NCBI RefSeq assembly: GCF_025336525.1
Contig: NZ_JAOCZP010000008.1
Coordinates: 62,001 to 126,000, forward strand
Reading direction: 5' to 3'
Origin: Chelativorans salis
Lineage (GTDB): Bacteria > Pseudomonadota > Alphaproteobacteria > Rhizobiales > Rhizobiaceae
DNA length: 64,000 nucleotides
The position numbers were made by a program, and so were the translations under genes. The first letter of the stretch is position 1. Each line of letters opens with the position of its first letter. Positions 24,836-33,612 of this stretch are shown here, in pieces. The notes below the pieces were generated by a model, which saw only the letters and a program-made list of their open reading frames with translations, did not search any database and had not been told where the DNA came from.

Positions 24836-25573
24836 CTATGCGAACGAGCGCACGAGGCTGCCGACAAGCAGATTCCAGCCGTCGATAAGCACGAAGAACA
24901 GGATCTTGAAGGGCAGGGAGACGACGGTCGGCGGCAGCATCATCATGCCCATGGACATGGTGATGGTGGCGACGATCAGATCGATGACTAGAAAGGGCAG
25001 CACCACAAGGAAGCCGATCTCGAACCCGCGGCGGATCTCGGAGATCATGAAGGCGGGGATAAGCACGCGGAGATCGGCCGTCTCGAGCGAGACCTCCACA
25101 CCACTGCGATCGGCCGCCAGATCGGCGAAGAGGTTGTAGTCCGTTTCCCGCACATTGGCGGCCATGAAGGCGCGGAAGGGCTCGGCGATGCGCGTCACCG
25201 CCACTTCCTCGGAAATCTCGTTGTCCATCAGCGGGCGCATGCCATCGTTCCATGCACGGTCGAAGGTCGGCGCCATGACGTAGAAGGTCATGAAGAGCGC
25301 GAGGCTGATGAGGATAAGGTTGGCCGGGGTTGTCGGCAGGCCCATGCCGGCGCGCAGGATGGAGAAGGCGATGACGAAGCGGGTGAAGCTCGTCACCATG
25401 ATGAGCAGGCCCGGGGCGATGGACAGCACCGTCAGAAGGCCAAAGAGCTGGATGATGTAGCCGACGGTCGTGCCGTTCGCCTCGCTGGCAAGCGCACCGA
25501 AGTCGAACGTCTGCGCGGCGGCGGGAGTCGCGGCGGCGATGAGGATCGCTATGGCGAGGCTGAGGCGCTTCAT
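24836..25573 (-). CDS. fliP: Flagellar export gate protein FliP
   Basis: FliP is the main subunit of the FliPQR export gate. The 245-residue protein has a signal peptide (LSLAIAILIAAATPAAAQTF), then hydrophobic segments. The signatures are SFTRFVIAFSILRAGMGLPTTPANLILISLALFMTFYVMAP and FMISEIRRGFEIGFLVVLPFLVIDLIVATITMSMGMMMLPPTVVSLPFKILFFVLIDGWNLL. It is the last gene of the flgB unit and overlaps fliL by 4 nt. Confidence 0.97.
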   Translation of the reverse strand: MKRLSLAIAILIAAATPAAAQTFDFGALASEANGTTVGYIIQLFGLLTVLSIAPGLLIMVTSFTRFVIAFSILRAGMGLPTTPANLILISLALFMTFYVMAPTFDRAWNDGMRPLMDNEISEEVAVTRIAEPFRAFMAANVRETDYNLFADLAADRSGVEVSLETADLRVLIPAFMISEIRRGFEIGFLVVLPFLVIDLIVATITMSMGMMMLPPTVVSLPFKILFFVLIDGWNLLVGSLVRSFA

Positions 25574-26070
25574 TCGTAGAGGAAGGTTATGACGAGAACG
25601 TCGCTGACGCGGCCCTCGCTGCGGATGCGGGCGCGCTCGCGCAGGTCCGCCTTGAGGTACTGAAAGCCACTGGCGCTTTCGATCTGCCGCAGCTTGACCG
25701 TGCGCATATAGGCAAGCAAGTCCTGGTGGATCGTGTGGGCAAGTTCCTGGTCCGGCTCACCGTCGAACGCGATAGCCAGTTCCATGCGCACCCACACCTC
25801 TGTCGGGTCGGCGAGATTGGTGGTGATGGGGTCAAGGGCGGTGACGCTTGGCGCAAGCTGGCTCTCCCCGTCCGGCTGCTCTTCCACCCCCTTGGCGTGG
25901 CCTTGATCCTTGATGGTGCCGGGCTCGGAGACCGGCGTCTGATGGCCTTCGAGATACCCCCCGGTGTACCATCCCATGCCGACGGCCAGCGCGGTGACGG
26001 TCAGAAGCGCAGCCACCTGCACGAGGGGCGAGGGACCTTTCTTCTGTTCTTCCTGGGGGACCAGCGCCAT
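25570..26070 (-). CDS. fliL: Flagellar basal body-associated protein FliL
   Basis: FliL sits by the stator in the inner membrane and helps motor output. The 166-residue protein has one membrane segment (about 17-38, LVQVAALLTVTALAVGMGWYTGGY). Its periplasmic domain has ITTNLADPTEVWVRMELAIAFDG and ends VSDVLVITFLYE. The start is 12 nt from the flgH stop and its end overlaps fliP by 4 nt. Confidence 0.9.
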   Translation of the reverse strand: MALVPQEEQKKGPSPLVQVAALLTVTALAVGMGWYTGGYLEGHQTPVSEPGTIKDQGHAKGVEEQPDGESQLAPSVTALDPITTNLADPTEVWVRMELAIAFDGEPDQELAHTIHQDLLAYMRTVKLRQIESASGFQYLKADLRERARIRSEGRVSDVLVITFLYE

Positions 26071-26082
26071 GTTCCTCGCTCC

Positions 26083-26790
26083 CTAGAACGGCAACACGGT
26101 GTCGAGGATCTGCTGCCCGTAAGGGGGCTGCTGCACCTCGGTGAGCCGGCCGCGGCCGCCGTAGGAGATGCGTGCTTCGGCAATACGCTCGTAGGAGATG
26201 GTGTTATTGGGGCCGATGTCGGCAGGGCGCGCGATGCCGGCGATGGTGAGCACCCGAAGCTCGGCATTGACGCGCACTTCCTGGGTGCCGGAGATGCGCA
26301 GGTTTCCGTTCGGCAGCTTCTCCGTCACGATCGCCGCCACTACCAGCTTGATGTCCTCCGAGCGTTCGGTGGCGCCAGTGCCGGTGGTCGACGTGCCGGA
26401 GCCGATCTCGCCTTCGGCTTCGGCCGCGCCGCTGGCGCCGCCGGTGCCGAAGGAGCCGGCGAGGCCGAGGCTGCGGCTTACCTGGCGTGAGCGCGCTGAC
26501 TCGTTCTTGAAGCGCGCCTTGTCGTTGATGACGATCTCGACGGTCAGGATATCGCCCACCTCGAGGGCGCGCGGGTCGGTGAACAGGCGGCTCTGGCGGT
26601 CGCTCCACAGGGAATAGCGGGTGATCGGCCGGTCCTGCTTACCGGCGTAGTGATATGCAGGCAGCATGGTCGGCTCCGCACCGGCGCCGACGGGCGAGAG
26701 GGTCGGCGGCCTGCCCAGCTCCTCGGTCGAGGCGCAGCCGCCGAGCGCCAGGGCGGCGGCGAGGAGCGAAATGCCCCCGGTCTTTCTCAT
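26083..26790 (-). CDS. flgH: Flagellar L-ring lipoprotein FlgH
   Basis: FlgH forms the outer-membrane L-ring. The 235-residue protein starts with a lipoprotein signal, ISLLAAALALGGCAST, where Cys19 in the LGGC lipobox would carry the lipid. Family motifs are LWSDRQSRLFTDPRALEVGDILTVEIVINDKARFKNESARSR and LRISGTQEVRVNAELRVLTIAGIARPADIGPNNTISYERIAEARISYGGRG. It overlaps motE by 4 nt. Confidence 0.96.
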   Translation of the reverse strand: MRKTGGISLLAAALALGGCASTEELGRPPTLSPVGAGAEPTMLPAYHYAGKQDRPITRYSLWSDRQSRLFTDPRALEVGDILTVEIVINDKARFKNESARSRQVSRSLGLAGSFGTGGASGAAEAEGEIGSGTSTTGTGATERSEDIKLVVAAIVTEKLPNGNLRISGTQEVRVNAELRVLTIAGIARPADIGPNNTISYERIAEARISYGGRGRLTEVQQPPYGQQILDTVLPF

Positions 26791-27296
26791 GACGGGTCCT
26801 CTGGGCGGGCCGCGCTCGCCATGATGGTGGTCAGGGTGGCGGCTTTCTTGCTGTTCATCTCGTTAAGGATGACGCCCGCCATGCGTGGCTCAAGCTTCAT
26901 CAGGATGGCGGCGGCAAGCTCCGCCCGCACCTCGGCCAGGCGCTCGGCGGCGGCGTCGGGCCGCATGTTGGAGTAGATCTGGACGAGGTTTCCCTCCGCC
27001 TTCGCCAGGAAGGCGTCGCGGCGGGCGAGCCAGGCTTCGTATTCGGTGCGCTTCTCCTCGAGAGCGGCGATGCGCGCGTCGACTTCTCCGCGCAGGTTAT
27101 CCAGCTCCTGCGCCTGCAGCGCGTAGCGCCGGTCGCGCGCGGCATCGGCGATGTTGGTACAGAAGCGCTCCACCTCGTCCTGGGTGATGCCTGTGGTATC
27201 GGCGGCGCGGGCGCCGGGAACGGAAAGGAGAACGACTGCGGCGAGGGCGGCCAGCGGCAGCTTTATCCGAATTGTCGGTATTGCAGTTCTCTTCAT
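26787..27296 (-). CDS. motE: MotE, periplasmic chaperone for MotC
   Basis: MotE is reported in Sinorhizobium as a periplasmic chaperone that folds and stabilises MotC. The 169-residue protein has a signal peptide (LPLAALAAVVLLSVPGARA). A long helix follows (about 45-110), then the segment LAEVRAELAAAILMKLEPRMAGVILNEMNSKKAATLTTIM, which resembles the MgtE/FliG-like fold seen in this family. It lies between flgI and flgH. Confidence 0.88.
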   Translation of the reverse strand: MKRTAIPTIRIKLPLAALAAVVLLSVPGARAADTTGITQDEVERFCTNIADAARDRRYALQAQELDNLRGEVDARIAALEEKRTEYEAWLARRDAFLAKAEGNLVQIYSNMRPDAAAERLAEVRAELAAAILMKLEPRMAGVILNEMNSKKAATLTTIMASAARPEDPS

Positions 27297-27305
27297 CGCA
27301 CGCTC

Positions 27306-28409
27306 CTATTGCAGCACAAGCTCGGCCTGCAGCGCGCCGGCGGATTTGATTCCTTGCAGGATGGCGATGATGCCGTCCGGCTTCACACCGAGCCGGTTGA
27401 GGCCGGAAACGAGGGTCTGCAGGTCGGGCCCGTCGAGCACGGCCACATTGGCGTCGGGCTGGTCGGCTTCTATGACGGTGAAGGGCTCGATCTCCGTCTC
27501 GCCGCGTGAGAAGGGCTCGGGCTGGACGACGCGGGGCATCTCGGTCACCCGCACGGTCAGCGCACCGTGGCTGATGCCGACACGGGAGATGCGCACGTCA
27601 TTGCCTATGACGACGGTGCCCGTGCGTTCGTCGACGACGACGCGCGCTGGGGCATCGGCCTCCACCATGAGGTTTTCCAGCTCCGCATAGAAGCGGGCAG
27701 CGGAAACACCCTTCGGCTTGCGGATCACCACCGTCCGCGAATCCTGCTCGGCGGCGAGGCGGGCGCCGAAGCGCCGCTCGGTATAGGCGTTGATGGTGTC
27801 GGTGATGCGCACGGCGGTAGAAAAATCCGGGTTGCGGAGCTGCAGCGTGAGCATCAGCATTTCATCGAAGGAGGCGGCGACGTGGCGCTCGATGATGGCG
27901 CCGTTGGGCACGCGGCCAGCTGTCGGCACGCCCTGGGTCAGCGTCTCGGCCTGGCCCTCGGCGCTGAAGCCGGAGACGACCACCGGACCCTGTGCTACAG
28001 CGTAGATCTCCCCATCGGCGGCGCGCAGCGGGGTCATAACCAGCGTGCCGCCAGCCAGCGACGTGGCATCGCCCAGCGAGGAGACCGTGGCATCGATGCG
28101 CGCGCCCGACTGCACGAAGGGCGGCAGGTTGGCGGTGACGATGACGGCGGCCACATTCTTCGCCCGCGCCCGGCCGCCTTCCGTGGCGATGCCCAGGTTC
28201 TGCAGCATGGCGCGGATGGACTGTTCGGTGAAGGGCGCATTGCGCAGGCTGTCGCCGCTGCCGTTGAGGCCGATCACGAGGCCGTAGCCGACGAGCTGGT
28301 TGTCGCGCGAGGCTTGAAGCTCGGCCACGTCCTTGATGCGCGAAGAGGCCGCCGCGGGGAAGGCGGCGGCCACGAGGCCAAGCGCGAGAATGAGGCCGCG
28401 CAACATCAT
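27306..28409 (-). CDS. flgI: Flagellar P-ring protein FlgI
   Basis: FlgI forms the periplasmic P-ring around the rod. The 367-residue protein has a signal peptide (LRGLILALGLVAAAFPAAAS). Its body opens with RIKDVAELQASRDNQLVGYGLVIGLNGSGDSLRNAPFTEQSIRAMLQNLGI, the classic FlgI N-terminus, and ends DLQTLVSGLNRLGVKPDGIIAILQGIKSAGALQAELVLQ. It overlaps flgA by 4 nt, and FlgA is its assembly chaperone. Confidence 0.97.
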   Translation of the reverse strand: MMLRGLILALGLVAAAFPAAASSRIKDVAELQASRDNQLVGYGLVIGLNGSGDSLRNAPFTEQSIRAMLQNLGIATEGGRARAKNVAAVIVTANLPPFVQSGARIDATVSSLGDATSLAGGTLVMTPLRAADGEIYAVAQGPVVVSGFSAEGQAETLTQGVPTAGRVPNGAIIERHVAASFDEMLMLTLQLRNPDFSTAVRITDTINAYTERRFGARLAAEQDSRTVVIRKPKGVSAARFYAELENLMVEADAPARVVVDERTGTVVIGNDVRISRVGISHGALTVRVTEMPRVVQPEPFSRGETEIEPFTVIEADQPDANVAVLDGPDLQTLVSGLNRLGVKPDGIIAILQGIKSAGALQAELVLQ

Positions 28410-28879
28410 GACGCGCCGACCCTGACCGTGCCGTCACCCATAACGATGCCGGTGATGACGGCGCCGCTGTCCATATTGCGCAGCTTGATGAGGTCTCCGG
28501 CAGCACCTGATTGCAGGGGTACGGCCAGCAGGGAAATCGTCAGCGCGCCTTCGGTGAAGACCACCGTCACGGCCGCGCCCTGCTCCACCAGATAAGGTTC
28601 GCGTACGGAAGAGATCGGCACCAGCCGGCCCGGCAGAAGCGTGCGCCGCGCCACCTTGCCGTCGAGGTCCTCGGGCAGGCGAGCGATGGTTGCCATGCCT
28701 CGCTGCGGGCGGCGCAGCAGCACTTCGTCCAGCATGTCGGCGGAGACTGTCTCGCCGGGATAGATCACCCGGACGGGGACAACCACCGTCTCCTGGGAGG
28801 CAGCGGGTGCGGAAAGGAGCGGCAGGGCTGCAATGAGCCCCGCCAGCCAGACACGCCGTTGAAGGAAGCCGCCGCGCAT
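28406..28879 (-). CDS. flgA: P-ring assembly chaperone FlgA
   Basis: FlgA is the periplasmic chaperone for P-ring polymerisation. The 157-residue protein has a signal peptide, then the SAF-like core VVVPVRVIYPGETVSADMLDEVLLRRP and the C-terminal GAAVTVVFTEGALTISLLAVPLQSGAAGDLIKLRNMDSGAVITGIVMGDGTVRV. It is shorter than enteric FlgA (about 220), which is usual for this group. It follows flgG by 4 nt. Confidence 0.92.
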   Translation of the reverse strand: MRGGFLQRRVWLAGLIAALPLLSAPAASQETVVVPVRVIYPGETVSADMLDEVLLRRPQRGMATIARLPEDLDGKVARRTLLPGRLVPISSVREPYLVEQGAAVTVVFTEGALTISLLAVPLQSGAAGDLIKLRNMDSGAVITGIVMGDGTVRVGAS

Positions 28880-28883
28880 CGCC

Positions 28884-29672
28884 CTACCGCATCGACTGGG
28901 TCACGGTGGCGGCCATCTCGTCGGCCGCGCGGATGACTTTGGAGTTCATCTCGTAGGCGCGCTGGGCGGAGATCAGGTCGGTGATCTCCTTCACCGGGTC
29001 GACGTTGGAATCTTCCAGATAGCCCTGCTCGACGGTGGCGAAGCCGGGATCGCCCGGCACGCCGACATTGGCGGGGCCGGAGGCCTCGGTCTCGCGGAAG
29101 AGGTTGTTGCCGATGGGGGCTAGGCCGGCTTCGTTGGAGAAGGTGGCCAGCGTGAGCTGACCGAGTTCCTGAAGCTCGTTCTGGCCGTCGATGCGGGCGA
29201 AGACCTGGCCGGACTTGTTGATGATGACGTCGACCGCCTCTTCCGGCACGACGATGGCCGGCATGACGGGGAAGCCGTCGACGGTGACGAGTTCGCCGTT
29301 GGCGTTGGTGTTGAAGGCGCCGGCGCGGGTATAGAGCGGCTCGCCATCGGCTCCGCCGATCTCGAACCAGCCCTTGCCGACCAGCGCCACGTCGAGCTTG
29401 TTGCCGGTGTTGTTGAGCGAACCCTGGATGTGCACGTTGCGCACGGCCGCCGTCTTCACGCCGAGGCCGATATTGGCCCCTTCCGGCACGATGTTCTGGT
29501 TCGCCCGCTCCGGCACGCCCTGAAGTCGCTCCACCTGGTAGAGCAGATCGGAGAACTCAGCGCGGGCGCGCTTGAAGCCGGTGGTGTTGATGTTAGCGAT
29601 GTTGTTGGCGATGACTTCCAGGTTGGTTTGCTGGGCGTTCATGCCGGTCGCGGCGATGGAAAGGGCTTTCAT
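28884..29672 (-). CDS. flgG: Flagellar distal rod protein FlgG
   Basis: FlgG forms the distal rod. The 262-residue protein opens [46 protein letters not shown] and ends [49 protein letters not shown], both signatures of FlgG. Length matches the family (about 260). It lies between fliE and flgA in the rod gene series. Confidence 0.97.
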   Translation of the reverse strand: MKALSIAATGMNAQQTNLEVIANNIANINTTGFKRARAEFSDLLYQVERLQGVPERANQNIVPEGANIGLGVKTAAVRNVHIQGSLNNTGNKLDVALVGKGWFEIGGADGEPLYTRAGAFNTNANGELVTVDGFPVMPAIVVPEEAVDVIINKSGQVFARIDGQNELQELGQLTLATFSNEAGLAPIGNNLFRETEASGPANVGVPGDPGFATVEQGYLEDSNVDPVKEITDLISAQRAYEMNSKVIRAADEMAATVTQSMR

Positions 29673-29683
29673 GGGCGTGCTCC

Positions 29684-29986
29684 TCAGATCGCCATGCGGC
29701 TGATGTCGAGATAGGCGGTGACGATCTTGTCGCGGATGGCGATGGCTGCCTGCAGCGACTGCTCGGCACTCATCACCGCGTCGACCACGGCCCGCGTCTC
29801 GGCCTCGCCCTCGAGCGCCTTGAACGACAGGCCCTCGGCGTTTTCGAGCCGTGCGACCGTGTTGGTGGCAAGCTCGGTGACCATTGCCGAGAAGGCGTCG
29901 CCGGTGGCGGCCTCGGCGGTCTTCGCCTCGGGGAAGATCGATTGTGTGCCCGAAAGCGGGGCGATGTTGCCGATGCCGGTGATCAT
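29684..29986 (-). CDS. fliE: MS-ring to rod junction protein FliE
   Basis: FliE links the MS-ring to the proximal rod. The 100-residue protein has the helical C-terminal part [35 protein letters not shown], typical of FliE. It is about the family length of 100. It overlaps flgC by 4 nt and precedes flgG by 11 nt. Confidence 0.93.
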   Translation of the reverse strand: MITGIGNIAPLSGTQSIFPEAKTAEAATGDAFSAMVTELATNTVARLENAEGLSFKALEGEAETRAVVDAVMSAEQSLQAAIAIRDKIVTAYLDISRMAI

Positions 29987-30405
29987 GAATTGCTCCGCAA
30001 CAAGTCGATGGTCATGGAAATCATCTCGCGCGCCTGCTTGATGGTCTGCAGGTTGGCCTCGTAGCCACGGTTCGCCTCGCGCATGTCGGCCATCTCGACC
30101 AGCATGTTCACGTTCGGCATCTTGACGTAGCCGAACTCATCGGCGGCCTCGTGCCCTGGCTGGAACTCGACGGGAAAGGCCGTCGGGTCGCGGGCGATCG
30201 CCGAGACCTCCACGATGCTGCCGCCGGTGGCGCGGTCGAGCTCGGCGGAGAAGCTGACGGTCTTGCGCCGGTAGGGATCGCCGCCGGGGAGGTCGCTGGT
30301 GGACTGGGCGTTGGCGAGGTTTTCCGAGACGATGCGCATGCGCTCCGACTGCGCAGTGAGGCCGGAGCCGCCGACTTTCAGGGCGGTGGAAAGGGCGTCG
30401 ACCAT
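29983..30405 (-). CDS. flgC: Flagellar proximal rod protein FlgC
   Basis: FlgC is a proximal rod subunit. The 140-residue protein has the N-terminal motif [40 protein letters not shown] and the C-terminal coiled coil [40 protein letters not shown]. It follows flgB by 3 nt and overlaps fliE by 4 nt. Confidence 0.96.
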   Translation of the reverse strand: MVDALSTALKVGGSGLTAQSERMRIVSENLANAQSTSDLPGGDPYRRKTVSFSAELDRATGGSIVEVSAIARDPTAFPVEFQPGHEAADEFGYVKMPNVNMLVEMADMREANRGYEANLQTIKQAREMISMTIDLLRSNS

Positions 30406-30408
30406 CCT

Positions 30409-30786
30409 CTAGCTCCTCGTCGTCATCGTCATCATGCGGTGGAAGGCCTTGACGATGGCCGTGTTGAGCTCAAAGGCGCGGCGGATTTCACCGGACTTGA
30501 CCAGCTCCTCCTCCAAGACGACGCTGTTTTCCGACGGCAGGAGCTTCGGGTCCTCCTGCTCGTTGAGGGCGAAGGAGGCCGCGGTCGCGCCGGTCTTCTG
30601 GTGCACGGCGTGGGTTGCCTGCATGGCGACGCGGCTGTTGGTGAGCACGTTCTCGAAGGGCTCGACGTCGATGGTCTTGTAGCCGGGCGTGTTGATGTTG
30701 GCGATGTTGCCGGCCACCGCCGCCTGGCGCACCGAGAGCCAGCGCGCCTGCTGCGTGGCCAGATCGAACAGGTTGACGGGTTGCAT
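30409..30786 (-). CDS. flgB: Flagellar proximal rod protein FlgB
   Basis: FlgB is a proximal rod subunit. The 125-residue protein has the N-terminal part LFDLATQQARWLSVRQAAVAGNIANINTPGYK, with the ANIAN..TPGYK-like rod motif, and the C-terminal ELVKSGEIRRAFELNTAIVKAFHRMMTM. I chose the ATG with GGAG 5 nt upstream, not the one 24 codons earlier. The gene heads the ten-gene unit flgB-flgC-fliE-flgG-flgA-flgI-motE-flgH-fliL-fliP. A Rem-type element lies 37-56 nt upstream. Confidence 0.95.
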   Translation of the reverse strand: MQPVNLFDLATQQARWLSVRQAAVAGNIANINTPGYKTIDVEPFENVLTNSRVAMQATHAVHQKTGATAASFALNEQEDPKLLPSENSVVLEEELVKSGEIRRAFELNTAIVKAFHRMMTMTTRS

Positions 30787-30822
30787 GGCGACTCCAACGG
30801 GATTCGTGTCGGAGGCTATGTC

Positions 30823-30853
30823 GCCAGTCTTGCGTGGGCCTTGCGTGAGATGA
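30823..30853 (-). promoter_or_regulatory. Candidate Rem/FtcR operator upstream of flgB (three half-sites)
   Basis: In the gene direction the two units nearest the gene read AAGGCCCAC-GC-AAGACTGGC, with the core CGCAAG. A third 11-nt step adds TCATCTCAC-GC on the far side. Three units in phase support a real array rather than a chance match. The nearest half-site starts 37 nt before the flgB start codon. Confidence 0.5.
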
Positions 30854-30862
30854 GCCACCGTG

Positions 30863-30887
30863 AATCCCTTCCTTGTGGGGAGGGATT
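30863..30887. repeat. Palindromic repeat upstream of flgB
   Basis: AATCCCTTCC pairs with GGGAGGGATT across a short TTGTG loop, with one G-T wobble. It has the look of a Rhizobiales intergenic palindrome, of a different sequence from the copies near 6.8 kb. It directly adjoins the far end of the flgB operator-like array, on the side away from flgB. It may also help to end the upstream message. Confidence 0.55.
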
Positions 30888-30924
30888 GAAGGTGGGGGTG
30901 TCGTGATCGCGATTGCCTGGAAAG

Positions 30925-31527
30925 CTAGCGCGACACCGCAATCTCGGCGTCCTCGGAAGTGACGAGGATCCAGGTATTGTCGCGCCGCAATATGTTCGCG
31001 ACACGGCTGCCATCGGGCAGGGGTGAGCCGCGCTCGACGATCCAGAAGCCATCATCGTCTTCGATCATCGCCCGGCCGTTGCCCGCGTCGACCAGGCGGA
31101 AGCTGCGGCGGTCGCCGGGGAAAGGCTGTTCCGGCAGGTCGTCTTCATCAAAGGGCGGGGTGCTGGGCACTGTGCCGGTAGGGATGAAGTCGAGCTGCGG
31201 GAAACTATCGGCGGCCAGGGGGATGCGCTCGCCCACGAGCTCGGACCGCGCAGCAAGGCTGTCCGCGCCGAAGCCGCCCGGTTGCCCGGAGAACTGCAGC
31301 GGTCTTATGCCGAATGCCTCCTGATTAAAGAAGATGTACCAGGGAAACAGCGCGCAGACGACTGCCAGCCCGATGCCGCAGCCGATGGTCAACCAGTCGC
31401 CGCCGCCGGTGCGCGGGGGTTTGCGCCGACCGAAGCGGATCTTTCGCTTGTTCTTGGTCGCCTGCTCCGCCAGGTCTTCCACCGGCGTTGCGTCGGGCAG
31501 GACGAGGCCGGCGAGCTTATCTGTCAC
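30925..31527 (-). CDS. Conserved membrane protein of rhizobial flagellar clusters, function unknown
   Basis: I do not recognise a named function. The 200-residue protein has a basic cytoplasmic N-terminus (about 1-43, ending KNKRKIRFGRRKPPRTGGGD). One membrane segment follows (about 44-68, WLTIGCGIGLAVVCALFPWYIFF), and then an acidic periplasmic part with a C-terminal beta-rich domain, GRAMIEDDDGFWIVERGSPLPDGSRVANILRRDNTWILVTSEDAEIAV. Its start lies inside the end of fliI (11-nt overlap), so it is translationally coupled to the ATPase gene. Location suggests a structural or motor role, without direct evidence. Confidence 0.65.
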   Translation of the reverse strand: MTDKLAGLVLPDATPVEDLAEQATKNKRKIRFGRRKPPRTGGGDWLTIGCGIGLAVVCALFPWYIFFNQEAFGIRPLQFSGQPGGFGADSLAARSELVGERIPLAADSFPQLDFIPTGTVPSTPPFDEDDLPEQPFPGDRRSFRLVDAGNGRAMIEDDDGFWIVERGSPLPDGSRVANILRRDNTWILVTSEDAEIAVSR

Positions 31528-32890
31528 GGGGTGCCTCCCTGGCCTTCAGTTGCGTGGCGAGTTCGGCGAAGGGGTCGGCCACCGGTGGGTCTTTTGGGCT
31601 TTGCCGCAGCACGTCGTAGATGACCGGCACCTGGCGCACGGCAAGGTCCAGTTCCGCATCGAGGCCGGCCTGGAAGCCGCCGAGAAGCCGGATGTCGCGG
31701 GTTTCCTCGAAACGGGCGATCATGGCCTTGAGGCGCTGGATCAGGAGGCGCTTGTCGTCGCTCCAGGCGCGGTCGGCCAGCCGCGAGATGGAGGCCAGCG
31801 GATTGACGGGCGGGTATCGACCCTGTTCGGCGATGGCGCGGTCGAGGACGATGTGACCGTCGAGGATGCCACGCACAGAGTCGGCCACCGGGTCGTTATG
31901 ATCGTCGCCGTCGACGAGGACGGAGAGGATGGCGGTGATGGAGCCGTGTCCGCTCTCGCCGGGGCCTGCGCGTTCGAGAAGCTTCGGCAGGTCCGTGAAG
32001 ACGGAGGCGGGATAGCCGCGTGCGACCGGCGGTTCGCCGGCGCCGGTGGCCACCTCGCGCGCGGCGTGCGCGTAGCGGGTGATGGAATCGAGGATGAGCA
32101 GGACCTTTTCGCCGCAGTCGCGGAAGCTTTCGGCGACCCGCATGGCGGTGTCGGCGGCGCGGCGGCGCATCATGGCGCTTTCATCGCTGGTGGCGACCAC
32201 GGCGACGGTCTTCTTCATGCCGGCTTCGCCGATGGTGTCTTCGAGGAATTCGCGGACCTCGCGGCCGCGCTCGCCGATCATCGCAACCACCACCGTGTCG
32301 AAGGCCTCGGCCCGTGCCAGCATGGCGAGCAAGGTTGACTTGCCGACGCCGGAGCCAGCGAAGACCCCCATGCGCTGGCCGTGGCAGAGTGGGGTGAACA
32401 GGTCGATGACGCGCACGCCGGTGAGGAACGGCATGGCGACGCGCTGGCGGCGCAGTGCCGGCGGTGTGCGCGGCTTGTCGGCGGGAGCCCCGGCGGGTGG
32501 GCGGATGAGGGGCGGGCCATCGTCCACCGGGCTTCCCAGCGCATCGATGACACGGCCGCGCCAGCTTTCATGCGGGACGACGTCGAGCGGGCCGGCGGTG
32601 AAGACGGGCTGGCCGAGGCTTGCCTCGGAGTTTCGCGCGAAAGGCGCCACCAGCACGTCCTCGGCGGAAATGCGCACCACCTCGCCGCGATGCTCAGCGC
32701 CATGGCTGCGGTAGGAGACAACATCGCCCAGGCGCGCCGCCCGCGACAGGCCGCGCACGCGGTAGTGCATGGGGGTGACCTCGGAGATGCGGCCGCCTTG
32801 CTTGACGATGTGGCGCGGGTCGCGGAAGCGCAGATACGCGCATTCCAGCGCCGTGAGGGCGTTTTCCTCCGCCTGCTCGGTGCGGTCCAT
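31517..32890 (-). CDS. fliI: Flagellar export ATPase FliI
   Basis: FliI is the ATPase of the flagellar export apparatus. The 457-residue protein has the Walker A motif FAGSGVGKST (Lys184) and the Walker B region VLLILDSITRYAHAAREVA. The segment GEPPVARGYPASVFTDLPKLLERAG is typical for FliI/SctN ATPases. Length is normal. The start overlaps the flgF stop by 1 nt. FliH-like and FliJ-like partners are encoded elsewhere in the cluster. Confidence 0.97.
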   Translation of the reverse strand: MDRTEQAEENALTALECAYLRFRDPRHIVKQGGRISEVTPMHYRVRGLSRAARLGDVVSYRSHGAEHRGEVVRISAEDVLVAPFARNSEASLGQPVFTAGPLDVVPHESWRGRVIDALGSPVDDGPPLIRPPAGAPADKPRTPPALRRQRVAMPFLTGVRVIDLFTPLCHGQRMGVFAGSGVGKSTLLAMLARAEAFDTVVVAMIGERGREVREFLEDTIGEAGMKKTVAVVATSDESAMMRRRAADTAMRVAESFRDCGEKVLLILDSITRYAHAAREVATGAGEPPVARGYPASVFTDLPKLLERAGPGESGHGSITAILSVLVDGDDHNDPVADSVRGILDGHIVLDRAIAEQGRYPPVNPLASISRLADRAWSDDKRLLIQRLKAMIARFEETRDIRLLGGFQAGLDAELDLAVRQVPVIYDVLRQSPKDPPVADPFAELATQLKAREAPRDR

Positions 32891-33609
32891 CAGGAGCCCA
32901 TCGTCTTGATGGCGTCCTTCATCGAGGTGTCACTGTCGCGCATCAGGGCGGTGACCTGCTCGAAGGCGCGCTGCACCTGGATGAGGCGCATCATCTCCTG
33001 GACGGCGTTGACGTTGGAATCTTCAAGGAAGCCTTGCGCCACGCCGACATCCGGCTGGTCGACCACCGGCTGCGGTTGCATGCCCGGCAGGAAGCCGGAA
33101 TTGCCGTAGCGCTGGGCGTTGGGGCCGGGCGTGAAGGCGAAGAGGCCGATGGCGCCGAGAAGCTGGCCGTTCTGGCGCAGCGTGCCGTCGGCCCCGGCCT
33201 CAGGCGGGCCGGCCTGCGGGTCGAGCACCAGTGGTGCGCCGCCCGCGTCGAGCACGGCGTGGCCTTCCAGCGTGACCAGCTCACCCGTCTCGAGCATCGT
33301 GAAGCGGCCGTCGCGCGTCATCATCGGTCCGGCCGGAGTCTCGACGGCGAACCAGGCGTTGCCCTGCACGGCAAAGTCGAAAGGGTTGCCGGTCTCCTGA
33401 AGGCCGCCGGCCTGCGTGTCGTAAAAATCGTCGCCGGCGGAGACGAAGCTTACTGATTTGTCGGTGAGCCCGCTCATCACATCGTCGAAGGTGATGCCGC
33501 CGGCGCGGAAGCCGACGGTGCCTGCGTTGGCGACATTGTCGGCAAGCGTCGTCAGCCGCCGCTCCAGCGCCATCTGAGAAGACAGGGCGACGTAGAGTCC
33601 GGTCTGCAC
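32890..33609 (-). CDS. flgF: Flagellar proximal rod protein FlgF
   Basis: FlgF is a rod subunit. The 239-residue protein opens MQTGLYVALSSQMALERRLTTLADNVANAGTVGFRAGGITFDDVM. The end is VDQPDVGVAQGFLEDSNVNAVQEMMRLIQVQRAFEQVTALMRDSDTSMKDAIKTMGS, as in FlgF/FlgG proteins. It lies between the DUF1217 gene and fliI. Confidence 0.95.
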   Translation of the reverse strand: MQTGLYVALSSQMALERRLTTLADNVANAGTVGFRAGGITFDDVMSGLTDKSVSFVSAGDDFYDTQAGGLQETGNPFDFAVQGNAWFAVETPAGPMMTRDGRFTMLETGELVTLEGHAVLDAGGAPLVLDPQAGPPEAGADGTLRQNGQLLGAIGLFAFTPGPNAQRYGNSGFLPGMQPQPVVDQPDVGVAQGFLEDSNVNAVQEMMRLIQVQRAFEQVTALMRDSDTSMKDAIKTMGS

Positions 33610-33612
33610 GGT

